DNA of 64,000 nucleotides from Bacteroidota bacterium (GTDB taxonomy: Bacteria > Bacteroidota > Bacteroidia > Chitinophagales > Chitinophagaceae). The stretch is from the NCBI GenBank assembly GCA_023428755.1, contig JAEYWX010000017.1, positions 62,001 to 126,000 of the forward strand, given 5' to 3'. Positions 42,700-51,413 of the stretch are shown piece by piece. Under the pieces are notes generated by a model, which was given only the letters and a program-made list of their open reading frames with translations, was not told the DNA's origin and did no database searches. A program made the position numbers and the translations under genes. The first letter of the stretch is position 1; each line of letters begins with the position of its first letter.

Positions 42700-42855
42700 A
42701 TGAAAAAAGCAGTTATCATTACGTTGCTGCTGGCATTCTTTGCCCTTGTGGCCATTGCCAACATCAATCGCAAAACGGAAAACAAATCAGAAAACAAGAT
42801 GGAGCAAATGAAAGAAAAGAAAAAGGAATGTAAGCGATCCTGTTTGTTTTCGTAG
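42700..42855 (+). CDS. Very small exported or membrane protein
   Basis: 51 aa, ATG 42700 to TAG 42853-42855. Starts with a clean hydrophobic segment (MKKAVIITLLLAFFALVAIANI), then an extremely charged Lys/Glu/Asn stretch and 'CKRSCLFS' with two cysteines. A terminator follows at once (42862-42895), supporting a real transcript. Could be a one-pass membrane micropeptide. No family known. Confidence 0.55.
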   Translation: MKKAVIITLLLAFFALVAIANINRKTENKSENKMEQMKEKKKECKRSCLFS

Positions 42856-42861
42856 TTCAGC

Positions 42862-42895
42862 AAAAGTCTCACTCTCAACAGAGCGGGACTTTTTG
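42862..42895 (+). terminator. Terminator after the small exported protein
   Basis: AAAAGTCTCACTCT (42862-42875) pairs, with wobble, to AGAGCGGGACTTTT (42880-42893), then T's. Confidence 0.7.
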
Positions 42896-42999
42896 TTTGG
42901 CGTTACTTTCGTTGAATATTCGGCAAAACGGGTTTGCAGATAGTTGAACAAATAATAAAAAAGTTTGTAATATTATCTAAGTTAACCAAAACACAATGT

Positions 43000-43491
43000 A
43001 TGAGATGCCGGCCAACCAAACGGATTCACCACTTCCTGCTTGTTTCCATTCTTTTAGTACAGATCGGCTGCGGCAACCAGTCCGAAAGCAATAACACAAC
43101 TTCGTCTGCGGACACGTTAACAACAGCAGCAATAACACCTGTGCCTGTTTGTTATGCATTTGTATCTGCCACGGATACCGTTGAATTGAAGTTGCTGATC
43201 GAGACTGATCGTTCGGTAAGCGGAGAACTGCATTATAAATTAAGCGGTAAAGATTCCAACCACGGTTCTATTCGTGGAATGATGAAAGGAGATACAATTT
43301 TTGCCGATTATAATTTCATGTCGGAAGGAAACGAAAGCGTTCGGCAAATGATATTTCTGAAAAGCGACAGCATGGTAACAGAAGGTTATGGCCCTGTTGA
43401 AGATGTAAACGGAAGCATGCAATTTGTAAAAGGCATAGCACCCGATTTCAGTAAAGGGTTGAAGCTTTTCTTAACGAATTGCAAAAGCTGA
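43000..43491 (+). CDS. Hypothetical lipoprotein
   Basis: 163 aa from ATG 43000; the frame opens at 42934 but the signal peptide begins here. Lipobox 'VQIGC' (Cys ~24), then a Ser/Thr/Asn linker and a beta-rich domain ('VSGELHYKLSGKDSNHGSIRGMMKGDTIFADYNFMSEG'). This resembles small Bacteroidota lipoproteins of unknown role. Followed by the META-domain lipoprotein gene after 61 bp. Confidence 0.65.
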   Translation: MRCRPTKRIHHFLLVSILLVQIGCGNQSESNNTTSSADTLTTAAITPVPVCYAFVSATDTVELKLLIETDRSVSGELHYKLSGKDSNHGSIRGMMKGDTIFADYNFMSEGNESVRQMIFLKSDSMVTEGYGPVEDVNGSMQFVKGIAPDFSKGLKLFLTNCKS

Positions 43492-43552
43492 ACTGCTTTG
43501 CTTGTTTTTCTATGTAACTGAAACTTTTTTTCATCTGCTTCAAAACTTTTGT

Positions 43553-44395
43553 ATGAAACAAACATTCTTTTTTCTGGCTGTCGCAGCAACTGTTCTGCAG
43601 TCATCATCATGCCATACCAGCAAGCCATCTACTGCTTCAACTGATCCGGTAATAAAAGAAACAACAACAGTTGTAACTGATACAAAAACTACAAGCGGTG
43701 GCAGCGAACTGTTGTTCATGTACCGCTGGTACCTGGCTGAAATAAATCAACAGCAGGTTCGAAGTGAAAGTGGCCGGTTGGCACATCTCTTATTTTCATC
43801 CGGACAGGTGAGTACTGTTGCTGGCTTTACGGGCTGTAACCGTTTAAGCGGCACATTTGAATTAGCAGGAGCAAGTGAGATAAAATTTTCACCATTAGCA
43901 GTTACAAAAATGGCTTGCCTCAATGATGATAAAACAGAAAGCTTGTTTCTTCCGGCTATAGCTGCCACCAATAAATGGAAAATCGAAAACAAGTCACTGT
44001 TTTTCTACAATGGCGAAACCGTGGTTGCAAAATTTACTGCAGTTGAAGCGGCCGTTGCTAACCTCGAAGGGAATTGGGAGCTCGATTATATTTCGAGTGC
44101 CCGTATTGCATTTGAGGGTTTGTACCCGGAGAAAAAACCAACCATCCGTTTTGAACTTGGTCTTTCGATCATAAGTGGAAATACAAGTTGTAATGGTTTT
44201 AGCAGCAAATACACAATGAACGGGAATACAATTAACTTTTCTGCTCCCCTTTCAACCATGATGGCATGTCCCGGTAATGGAGAAAAAGCATTTACGGATA
44301 TGTTACAAAAGGTGAATAAGTATGCAGTATCTGAAAGCAACACACTTACGTTTATGATCGATGATGTTGCTGTTATGCGGTTTGCAAAAAAATAA
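43553..44395 (+). CDS. META-domain lipoprotein (two META repeats)
   Basis: 280 aa from ATG 43553. Signal with lipobox 'LQSSSC' and a Thr-rich linker. Two META/HslJ-type domains: 'YRWYLAEINQQ...GFTGCNRLSGTFEL...MACLNDD' (~55-160) and 'LEGNWELDYISSAR...SGNTSCNGFSSKYTMNG...MMACPGNGEKAF' (~170-275). The paired CNx(L/F)SG and M-AC motifs repeat in both. HslJ of E. coli is linked to novobiocin and heat stress; here the function is unknown. Confidence 0.85.
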   Translation: MKQTFFFLAVAATVLQSSSCHTSKPSTASTDPVIKETTTVVTDTKTTSGGSELLFMYRWYLAEINQQQVRSESGRLAHLLFSSGQVSTVAGFTGCNRLSGTFELAGASEIKFSPLAVTKMACLNDDKTESLFLPAIAATNKWKIENKSLFFYNGETVVAKFTAVEAAVANLEGNWELDYISSARIAFEGLYPEKKPTIRFELGLSIISGNTSCNGFSSKYTMNGNTINFSAPLSTMMACPGNGEKAFTDMLQKVNKYAVSESNTLTFMIDDVAVMRFAKK

Positions 44396-44435
44396 GTTTC
44401 ATTATACATCATCACTAACCACAACCAATTTACGT

Positions 44436-45527
44436 ATGCAGTACAAACTGTTTTTCTTTTTTGCATTGATTGTTATCACGCATAAAACTTCTGCTCAACT
44501 ATCGCCCGGCTTTGATAAAGAAGAATACATTGAGTTAATGAAATTGTCGGCACGCACTTCGGTAGCCGAAGATTATTACAAAAAGATTGCGGAGCCACAA
44601 CGTTTCAAAATGCTGTATCAATCGTCTGTGATCGGGTTAGATAATTTGTGGGATTTATGGAGTGATGGAAACGGAATTGCAACCATCAGCATTCGGGGTA
44701 CAACAACAAACAGTACCAGTTGGCTGGCTAATTTTTATGCAGCCATGGTTCCTGCCAAAGGCAAACTGCAGTTAGCTGAAAATGATGTATTTGAATATGA
44801 GCTGGCCAATCATCCAAACGCTGCGGTGCATGTAGGATGGTTGGTGAGTACTGCTTTTTTAACCAGGGATATGATGCCGAAGATCGACTCTGCTTACAAG
44901 GCCGGAACAAAAAACATCATTATCACAGGACACAGCCAGGGTGGCGCTATTGCATACCTCATTACTTCTTATTTCTACAATTTGCAAAAAACGGGAAAGC
45001 TGCCTGCCGATATCCGTTTCAAAACATACTGCAGCGCAGCACCCAAACCCGGCAATCTTTATTTTGCACATGAGTATGAATCCTTGACCCAAAACGGTTG
45101 GGCGTATAATGTAGTGAATGCAGCTGATTGGGTGCCTGAAGTTCCCATCTCCATTCAAACGCTGAACGATTTTAATGCCAGCAATCCGTTTATGCATGCA
45201 ACATCGATCATCAAGCAACAAAAATTTCCGGCAAATCTTGCATTGAAATACATGTACAATCAATTGAGCAAACCACCAAGTAAAGCACAGAAACGGTATC
45301 AGAAATATCTTGGTTCCATGACATCGAAAACGGTGCAGAAAACATTGCCCGGCTTTGTTCCGCCTGCTTATTACAGCAGCAATCACTATGTGCGTACCGG
45401 GAATATTATTGTACTGCTGCCCGATGAAGCCTATTATCAATTATACCCCGACAGTCAATCGGCACAGAATATGTTTCCACATCATCTGCATCCGCAATAC
45501 ATCTATCTTGCTGAGAAATTAAAATAA
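44436..45527 (+). CDS. Secreted lipase family protein (class 3-like alpha/beta hydrolase)
   Basis: 363 aa from ATG 44436, choosing the start that gives the signal peptide MQYKLFFFFALIVITHKTSAQ. Nucleophile elbow 'IITGHSQGGAIAYL' (Ser in GHSQG), oxyanion region 'ISIRGTTTNSTSWLANF', catalytic Asp probably in 'VNAADWVPEVP', His in the C-terminal 'FPHHLHPQYI' region. A triacylglycerol lipase or similar esterase working in the periplasm or outside. Ends at a bidirectional terminator. Confidence 0.82.
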   Translation: MQYKLFFFFALIVITHKTSAQLSPGFDKEEYIELMKLSARTSVAEDYYKKIAEPQRFKMLYQSSVIGLDNLWDLWSDGNGIATISIRGTTTNSTSWLANFYAAMVPAKGKLQLAENDVFEYELANHPNAAVHVGWLVSTAFLTRDMMPKIDSAYKAGTKNIIITGHSQGGAIAYLITSYFYNLQKTGKLPADIRFKTYCSAAPKPGNLYFAHEYESLTQNGWAYNVVNAADWVPEVPISIQTLNDFNASNPFMHATSIIKQQKFPANLALKYMYNQLSKPPSKAQKRYQKYLGSMTSKTVQKTLPGFVPPAYYSSNHYVRTGNIIVLLPDEAYYQLYPDSQSAQNMFPHHLHPQYIYLAEKLK

Positions 45528-45563
45528 TTCAAAAGCCCAACCGTAAGGTTGGACTTTTGAATT
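45526..45563. terminator. Bidirectional terminator between lipase and receptor genes
   Basis: TTCAAAAGCCCAACC (45528-45542), GTAA loop, GGTTGGACTTTTGAA; nearly perfect stem with A/T-rich flanks, placed between converging genes. Confidence 0.85.
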
Positions 45564-45610
45564 GTATGTTCTGTATTTTCTTTAGTTTATTTAGAAAGAA
45601 GCAGGTGTGA

Positions 45611-48043
45611 TTACTTTTTAATACTCTTCAATACATCTGTTGTTTTGCGTTTAACAGTAGATGATTTATTAAAGTTGTAACTGAGCGCAACACGATAGTT
45701 TCTTGTTTGTGTGCGGCTATAACTTTCGAGATTAAAATTGGGGCCGTACGTAAACACTCTGTTTTGCTGTTGAACAAACGGATCGGTTGCATTCACGGTA
45801 AGGATCACTTTCTTCTTAAAAAACTTGCGTTGTACACCCATATTCATGGAAACATTGCTGCGCACTGTTCCCTGCGGGTTTGCAAAACGGTTGAATGAGA
45901 AGGCCCCTGTAAATGTCCACAGATCGGTTGGATTATAATTGGTGCTGAAGTTGGATGTAAATGAACCACCGTCACGAAACTTCCGGACTTCTTTATCAAA
46001 GCTGTCGTATTTATTGTATGTGTAACTAGCGCTTACATTGGCACGCAATTTCCGGCTGATGGTTAATCCCGCCCAAGTGCTTGTTTCGTATTCCTGACGG
46101 TTACTTACATTATCCCAGCTTACAATTGTTTTTCCATCGCTTTGTAAAGTGCGGATCTGGCTGAATACATCTTCCACCAAATTATAACCAACACTGAAGT
46201 TGGCGAAGTATTTACTTTTTGTTTTACCAGCCACAAAATCGAATGTATGTGATTGCGAAGGTAACAGATCAGGATTGCCGTACCGGAGATTGTATGGATC
46301 CCCGTAATCAATCGCCGGATTTAATTCACCAATGCCCGGTCTTCGAATGGTACGACGATAAGCGAACGTTAAATTTGTTCCGTTTTTCCAACTGCGGTTG
46401 ATGTTAGCGAATGGCAGAAAATTAAAATAACGGTTGTATTCTGTTTTATCATCTCTGAATAATTCAAACAGGAAATTGGTTTGCTCAACAGCCGAACCGG
46501 CAGTAACAGAAAAGCCCGGGATAAAAATATGTTTCATCGAAAGTCTTGCACTGAAGATATCCTGGTGAAATTTAAAATGATTACTCAGCAGATCGGCTTT
46601 TTGAAAAATGTTCTCCGGCTTTTTCATAAACTCCGTATTTAACAGCACATGACTGTTGGTGCGGAAATAAGCTGTGCCGGTTGAAATACTTGTTTTTTTA
46701 TTTGCGAATGTGCGGCTGTAGGTAATATTGATGCTGTAGCCATTCGATTTTGTTTTGTTTGATTGACGCTGCGTACTGTCAATTCCATTGGGCGTATCGT
46801 CTGCATTTAAAAACTCCTGGAAGAAATTGCGAACGTTTTGACTCCAGCCAATATTTGCAGCGGTGATGATCCGTAGCTGTTCGCCCGGGCGTTTGCCTTT
46901 GCGTATATAGCTGAGGTTGATGGATGGGTTGCGTGTACTTCCGGTAGTTGCAACGGTACGTTCACTCAACCTTGAAATTTCGTCGAGGCGGTTGATGTTG
47001 GTATAACGGTTAAAGCCACTGTTGTTACTGTTACTCTGGTTGTATTGTGCAACAAAGTTGAAACTGTTTCGCTTGTCAAGTTCGTAATCAACATTCAATC
47101 GAAAATTGGGGCGAATACTTTTGTTAAACGACCGGCTGATGATATTGAGCTGATTGCTGGAATCTTTATAAATATTGGTGCGGTTACTGTATCCTTCCGA
47201 TTGAAACTCGTTGTAACCAACCCCGGCATTCAGGTTTACTGCAAAGCCTTGCTTGCGATAGTTGAAGTTGGTGCTTATTCCGGTTTGCCCTCTTGTGCCT
47301 GCATAAATATTTACACGTGCACCAAAACCTACCCTTCCTTTTTTGGTAACAATATTGATCACACCACCCTGTTCATTTGCATATTGCGGCGGTGGATTCG
47401 TGAGCACTTCAATTTTTTCGATCATACTGCCGGGCATACTCTCGAGCAGGTCTTGTAATTGCTGGGCATTTAGTTCTACCGGCTTATCATCAATCAAAAT
47501 CCGGGGTTCTTTTCCACGCACTGCAATTTTGCCATCGGCATCAGTAGTTACGAGCGGTGTTTGTTTCAAAAGTTCGGTAGCATTGCTGCCATTGCTCAGA
47601 GCACTTTCGCCTACATTGAATGTAATGTTTCCATCTTTCGATTCGATCAACGGCTTTTCTACAAAAATCACCACCTCAGCCAGCTCAACCGATTGGTTAC
47701 TGAGCGGAATATCGTTGAGGTTGAAATCAGCCCGGTCGGCACGTAAATGAATACTGTCGATGGTAAGTGTTCGAAAACCAACAGCACTGATTTGCAGCCG
47801 GTAGTAGCCCAACGCCAGGTTGCTGAATGAAAAGCCCCCGTTCTTATCCGTTAAAAAAACCGATTGCCGGGTTGAATCGCTGTAAGGGATCACAGCCACC
47901 GTTGCCCCCATAATGGCTTTTTGGCTACTGGTATCAATGACGGCACCTACTATAACTCCATCTTTTTTGAGCTGCTGAGCTGATACCGTTGAAATGAAAA
48001 ACAACAAACACGATATGAAAATTAGAAACGGGTTGAAACGCAA
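45611..48043 (-). CDS. OMP_b-brl_3 family outer-membrane receptor (TonB-dependent-receptor-like)
   Basis: 810 aa from a TTG at 48043, chosen because it gives the signal peptide RFNPFLIFISCLLFFISTVSAQ; another TTG at 48124 adds 27 unlikely residues. Carboxypeptidase-regulatory-like beta domain (~25-105: 'VIDTSSQKAIMGATV', 'GYYRLQISAVGFRT'), then a plug ('LKQTPLVTTDADGKIAVRGKEPRILIDDKPVEL', 'VLTNPPPQYANEQGGVINIVTKKG') and a large barrel to the C-terminus. No SusD partner adjoins, so it is not a classic glycan-uptake pair. Ligand unknown. Confidence 0.88.
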   Translation of the reverse strand: MRFNPFLIFISCLLFFISTVSAQQLKKDGVIVGAVIDTSSQKAIMGATVAVIPYSDSTRQSVFLTDKNGGFSFSNLALGYYRLQISAVGFRTLTIDSIHLRADRADFNLNDIPLSNQSVELAEVVIFVEKPLIESKDGNITFNVGESALSNGSNATELLKQTPLVTTDADGKIAVRGKEPRILIDDKPVELNAQQLQDLLESMPGSMIEKIEVLTNPPPQYANEQGGVINIVTKKGRVGFGARVNIYAGTRGQTGISTNFNYRKQGFAVNLNAGVGYNEFQSEGYSNRTNIYKDSSNQLNIISRSFNKSIRPNFRLNVDYELDKRNSFNFVAQYNQSNSNNSGFNRYTNINRLDEISRLSERTVATTGSTRNPSINLSYIRKGKRPGEQLRIITAANIGWSQNVRNFFQEFLNADDTPNGIDSTQRQSNKTKSNGYSINITYSRTFANKKTSISTGTAYFRTNSHVLLNTEFMKKPENIFQKADLLSNHFKFHQDIFSARLSMKHIFIPGFSVTAGSAVEQTNFLFELFRDDKTEYNRYFNFLPFANINRSWKNGTNLTFAYRRTIRRPGIGELNPAIDYGDPYNLRYGNPDLLPSQSHTFDFVAGKTKSKYFANFSVGYNLVEDVFSQIRTLQSDGKTIVSWDNVSNRQEYETSTWAGLTISRKLRANVSASYTYNKYDSFDKEVRKFRDGGSFTSNFSTNYNPTDLWTFTGAFSFNRFANPQGTVRSNVSMNMGVQRKFFKKKVILTVNATDPFVQQQNRVFTYGPNFNLESYSRTQTRNYRVALSYNFNKSSTVKRKTTDVLKSIKK

Positions 48044-48150
48044 AGGGTTAAAGTTTTGAGTAAAGATAAATTTTGATGTTAGACGCTGGTTGCTTATTCC
48101 ACCAGCGGTTTCAATCGCTGTCAATCTGTCACGAAATAGAATTGTTTCAT

Positions 48151-48158
48151 TAACTTTG
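48151..48158 (+). promoter_or_regulatory. Predicted -7 element of the miaB operon
   Basis: TAACTTTG exactly matches TAnnTTTG, 22 nt before the miaB ATG, giving a short leader. The -33 element is poor. Confidence 0.45.
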
Positions 48159-48179
48159 CCTGCTCAATTTGCGAAAGCT

Positions 48180-49607
48180 ATGATGGATTTGATGATTGAA
48201 AATAAAGTACACGATGAAAGTCGCCAGGGTGAAGCCTATGCTCCGTTCGAAAACGACCCGAATCAGTATAAAAAGAAGTTTTATATCGAAAGCTATGGCT
48301 GCCAGATGAACTTCAGCGATAGTGAAATAGTGGCCAGTATTCTCAACGGTGCCGGTTATGGTGCCACCCTTAATACCGAGGAAGCTGATCTGGTATTGCT
48401 GAATACCTGCTCCATCCGGGAGAAAGCGGAACAAACCATTCGCAAACGGTTAACGGAATTCAGAAAAGCAAAGCAACGCCGTCCGGGGTTGTTGATTGGT
48501 GTACTGGGCTGCATGGCCGAGCGGTTAAAGTCGAACTTACTCGAAGAGGAAAAACTGGTAGATATGGTGGTAGGCCCAGATGCATACCGCACATTGCCCG
48601 GTTTAATTGAAGAAGCGGAAGGCGGTCAAAAAGCAGTGAATGTGCTGCTGAGCCGTGATGAAACCTATGCAGATATTTCACCCGTTCGTTTGGAAAGCAA
48701 TGGAGTGAGTGCATTTATATCCATCATGCGGGGTTGTAATAATATGTGCAGTTTTTGCGTGGTGCCGTTTACACGTGGCCGTGAGCGCAGCCGTGATGCC
48801 CAATCAATTGTTGCTGAAGCGCAGGATCTATTCGATCGTGGTTTTCGTGAAGTAACCTTGCTCGGTCAAAATGTGGACAGCTATTATTTTGTGGATGAAA
48901 AAAGTAATGAAACGGTTTCATTCGCCATGCTGATGGAACGGGTGGCATTGATATCGCCATTGTTGCGTGTTCGTTTTTCAACTTCTCATCCAAAAGATAT
49001 AACCGATGAGGTGTTGTACACCATGGCGAAGTACGAGAACATTTGCAACTATATTCATTTGCCGGTGCAAAGTGGCAACACACGCATTTTGCAGTTGATG
49101 AACCGTACTTACACCCGTGAGTGGTACATGAAAAAAGTTGACCGCATCCGTGAAATATTACCTGATTGTGGCCTGAGTTCCGACATCATTACAGGCTTTT
49201 GTACTGAAACAGAAGAAGAACACCAGGATACATTGAGTATTATGGAATACAGTCAGTACGATTATGGATATATGTTCTTTTACAGTGAACGCCCGGGAAC
49301 ATTGGCTGCAAGGCGTTACAAAGATGATGTTCCGGAAGAAGTGAAGAAAAGACGGTTGCAGGAAATTGTAGATAAACAATATTATCTGTCGCTTTACAGT
49401 AATCAGCGTGATATAGGTCAAACATACAAAGTGTTGATTGAAGGTGAGAGCAAGAAGGATGCAAACAGCTGGATGGGACGCAATTCGCAAAACAAAGTGA
49501 TCGTATTCCCGAAAGAAGAATACAAGTTGCAAAAAGGAGATTACGTAATGGTAAAAGTGAATGATTGTACCAAGGGCACGTTGCTGGGTACAATTACAAA
49601 TCAATAA
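48180..49607 (+). CDS. miaB: tRNA-2-methylthio-N6-dimethylallyladenosine synthase
   Basis: 475 aa from ATG 48180; the frame extends to 48090 over the divergent receptor's start. Adds the methylthio group to i6A37 of tRNAs reading UNN codons. UPF0004 domain with cysteines in 'SYGCQMN', 'LLNTCSIREKA' and 'GVLGCMAER'; radical-SAM CxxxCxxC in 'GCNNMCSFCVVP'; C-terminal TRAM domain (~415-475). Both iron-sulphur sites are complete. First gene of a tight run to secG; the next ATG is 2 bp after its stop. Confidence 0.96.
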   Translation: MMDLMIENKVHDESRQGEAYAPFENDPNQYKKKFYIESYGCQMNFSDSEIVASILNGAGYGATLNTEEADLVLLNTCSIREKAEQTIRKRLTEFRKAKQRRPGLLIGVLGCMAERLKSNLLEEEKLVDMVVGPDAYRTLPGLIEEAEGGQKAVNVLLSRDETYADISPVRLESNGVSAFISIMRGCNNMCSFCVVPFTRGRERSRDAQSIVAEAQDLFDRGFREVTLLGQNVDSYYFVDEKSNETVSFAMLMERVALISPLLRVRFSTSHPKDITDEVLYTMAKYENICNYIHLPVQSGNTRILQLMNRTYTREWYMKKVDRIREILPDCGLSSDIITGFCTETEEEHQDTLSIMEYSQYDYGYMFFYSERPGTLAARRYKDDVPEEVKKRRLQEIVDKQYYLSLYSNQRDIGQTYKVLIEGESKKDANSWMGRNSQNKVIVFPKEEYKLQKGDYVMVKVNDCTKGTLLGTITNQ

Positions 49608-49609
49608 CA

Positions 49610-50860
49610 ATGGATCTACAAAGTATAAAAAACAGGTTTGGCATTATTGGCAACTCCCCCGCCCTCAATCATGCATTGAATGTGGCTGTGCAGGTGTCGG
49701 GTACTGATTTAACCGTGCTGATCAATGGTGAAAGTGGTGTAGGTAAAGAAGTGTTTTCGCAGATCATTCATTCTCTTTCAACACGTAAACATAATCCATT
49801 CATTGCCGTAAACTGTGGAGCCATTCCGGAAGGAACGATCGATTCCGAATTATTCGGTCATGAGAAAGGATCGTTTACCGGTGCGGTTGATGCACGGAAA
49901 GGTTATTTCGAAACTGTGAATGGCGGAACGATTTTCTTAGATGAAATTGGTGAAATGCCGTTGGGTACACAGGCTCGTTTGCTGCGTGTATTAGAAGCGG
50001 GTGAATTTATTCGTGTGGGTTCATCGAAAGTACAAAAGACGGATGTGCGGGTAATTGCGGCTACGAATAAAGAATTGTTTGAGTACACACAAAAAAATAA
50101 GTTCCGGGAAGATCTGTATTATCGTTTGAATACAGTTCCCATTCGTGTGCCTTCGCTTCGAGACAGGAAAGAAGATATTCCCCTCCTCTTCCGGAAATTT
50201 TCTGTTGATTTTGCAGAGCGGTACAAAACAACGCCTGTTCAATTGGAAGAGGATGCGAAAAATCTGTTAATCAGTTATCCGTTCCCCGGTAATGTGCGGG
50301 AATTGAAGAATATTGCAGAACAGATCTCCGTTCTTTCTACCAATAAAATTGTGACAGCAAAAGAGTTGTCGCCTTTTTTACCGGAGCGGAGTTTCAATCG
50401 CTTGCCGGTGCTGGCACACCAACCTTCGGCAGCAGGAAACGGTGCAGAGTTTGCGAATGAACGGGAAATACTATACAAGCTCTTTTTTGATATGAAACGT
50501 GATGTAACGGAACTGAAAAAGATGTTTCTGGAAGTATTGCAGCATGGTGGTTCGCAGGTGCAGATGCCCGGTAATTTTTTTAACGATACCATCCTTGCTG
50601 AACCCAAAGCAATGGAGATGAATCAGCCGGTACTCAGTTCATCAGCTTCAACACAACCGGTGATCTTGGGCGGCAATGGAGATATTCAGGAACATGTGGA
50701 AGTAGAGGAAAGTCTCAACATCATGGACAAAGAAAAAGAGCTCATCATCAAAGCACTGAAGAAACATAAAAGCAAACGTCGTGATGCAGCACTCGATCTC
50801 GGCATCAGCGAACGAACATTGTATCGAAAACTGAAGGAGTATGATATTGAAGAACTCTAA
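49610..50860 (+). CDS. Sigma-54-dependent transcriptional activator (no receiver domain)
   Basis: 416 aa from ATG 49610. AAA+ domain right at the N-terminus: Walker A 'GESGVGKE', sigma-54 contact loop 'EKGSFTGA' (S for A in GAFTGA), Walker B 'GTIFLDEIGEM', arginine-finger region 'REDLYYRLN'. C-terminal Fis-type HTH ('KSKRRDAALDLGISERTLYRKLKEY'). With no receiver, GAF or PAS domain its input is unknown; a partner may regulate it, as with PspF. Between miaB (2 bp) and lptE (20-nt overlap), a neighbourhood I recall as common in Bacteroidota. Confidence 0.92.
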   Translation: MDLQSIKNRFGIIGNSPALNHALNVAVQVSGTDLTVLINGESGVGKEVFSQIIHSLSTRKHNPFIAVNCGAIPEGTIDSELFGHEKGSFTGAVDARKGYFETVNGGTIFLDEIGEMPLGTQARLLRVLEAGEFIRVGSSKVQKTDVRVIAATNKELFEYTQKNKFREDLYYRLNTVPIRVPSLRDRKEDIPLLFRKFSVDFAERYKTTPVQLEEDAKNLLISYPFPGNVRELKNIAEQISVLSTNKIVTAKELSPFLPERSFNRLPVLAHQPSAAGNGAEFANEREILYKLFFDMKRDVTELKKMFLEVLQHGGSQVQMPGNFFNDTILAEPKAMEMNQPVLSSSASTQPVILGGNGDIQEHVEVEESLNIMDKEKELIIKALKKHKSKRRDAALDLGISERTLYRKLKEYDIEEL

Positions 50861-51392
50861 ATACAAGCCGGTAGTAGTTAGTAGTAAGTCGCTAGTGAAG
50901 CGTTTTTGGCTATTGGCTATTGGCTATTGGCTATTGGCTTTCTCCTCCTGCTATTCCTTCAAAGACGTATCCATCCCTCCCGAAGTAAAAACGGTGAAGG
51001 TGAATTATATCGACAACCGTGCACGCATCATCAATCCGCAATTGAGTCAGCGGTTAACAGATAAGCTGCGGCAAAAAATTGTGAATCAAACACGCTTGTC
51101 ACAAACCAATAGTGATGAAGCGCATTACGATATCAGCGGACAAATCACCGATTACTATGTAACAACATCCGGCATCTCCAATCAACAGGCCGCCACCAAC
51201 CGTTTGAACGTAACAGTGCATTTGGTATTTAAGAATCGACTGGATGATACAAAAAGTTTTGAAGCTGATCTTACACGCAACTTCGATTTTTCGGCGGGTC
51301 TTTCATTGAGCCAGGCTGAAAATTCATTGACCGATCTCATTGTGCAAAACATGACCGACGAAATATTCAATCGTATTTTCTCAAACTGGTAG
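50841..51392 (+). CDS. lptE: LPS-assembly lipoprotein LptE
   Basis: 183 aa. LptE plugs the LptD barrel that inserts LPS in the outer membrane. Features: lipoprotein signal ending 'AFSSC' (Cys ~37), then 'YSFKDVSIPPEVKTVKVNYIDNRA' and 'NPQLSQRLTDKLRQKI', matching Bacteroidota LptE (DUF4136-like fold). The signal-peptide core FWLLAIGYWLLAF is encoded by a TTGGCTA 7-bp tandem array (50906-50939). A one-unit change would shift the frame. The start overlaps the sigma-54 activator's end by 20 nt. Confidence 0.85.
   Translation: MILKNSKYKPVVVSSKSLVKRFWLLAIGYWLLAFSSCYSFKDVSIPPEVKTVKVNYIDNRARIINPQLSQRLTDKLRQKIVNQTRLSQTNSDEAHYDISGQITDYYVTTSGISNQQAATNRLNVTVHLVFKNRLDDTKSFEADLTRNFDFSAGLSLSQAENSLTDLIVQNMTDEIFNRIFSNW
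50906..50939 (+). repeat. 7-bp tandem repeat inside lptE signal-peptide region
   Basis: Four full copies of TTGGCTA plus six bases of a fifth. The unit length is not a multiple of three, so the same DNA is read in all three frames: L-A-I-G-Y-W-L-L-A. It was probably an intergenic repeat captured by the coding region. Confidence 0.85.
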
Positions 51393-51413
51393 TTTTTCAA
51401 TTACTTTGCTTCA

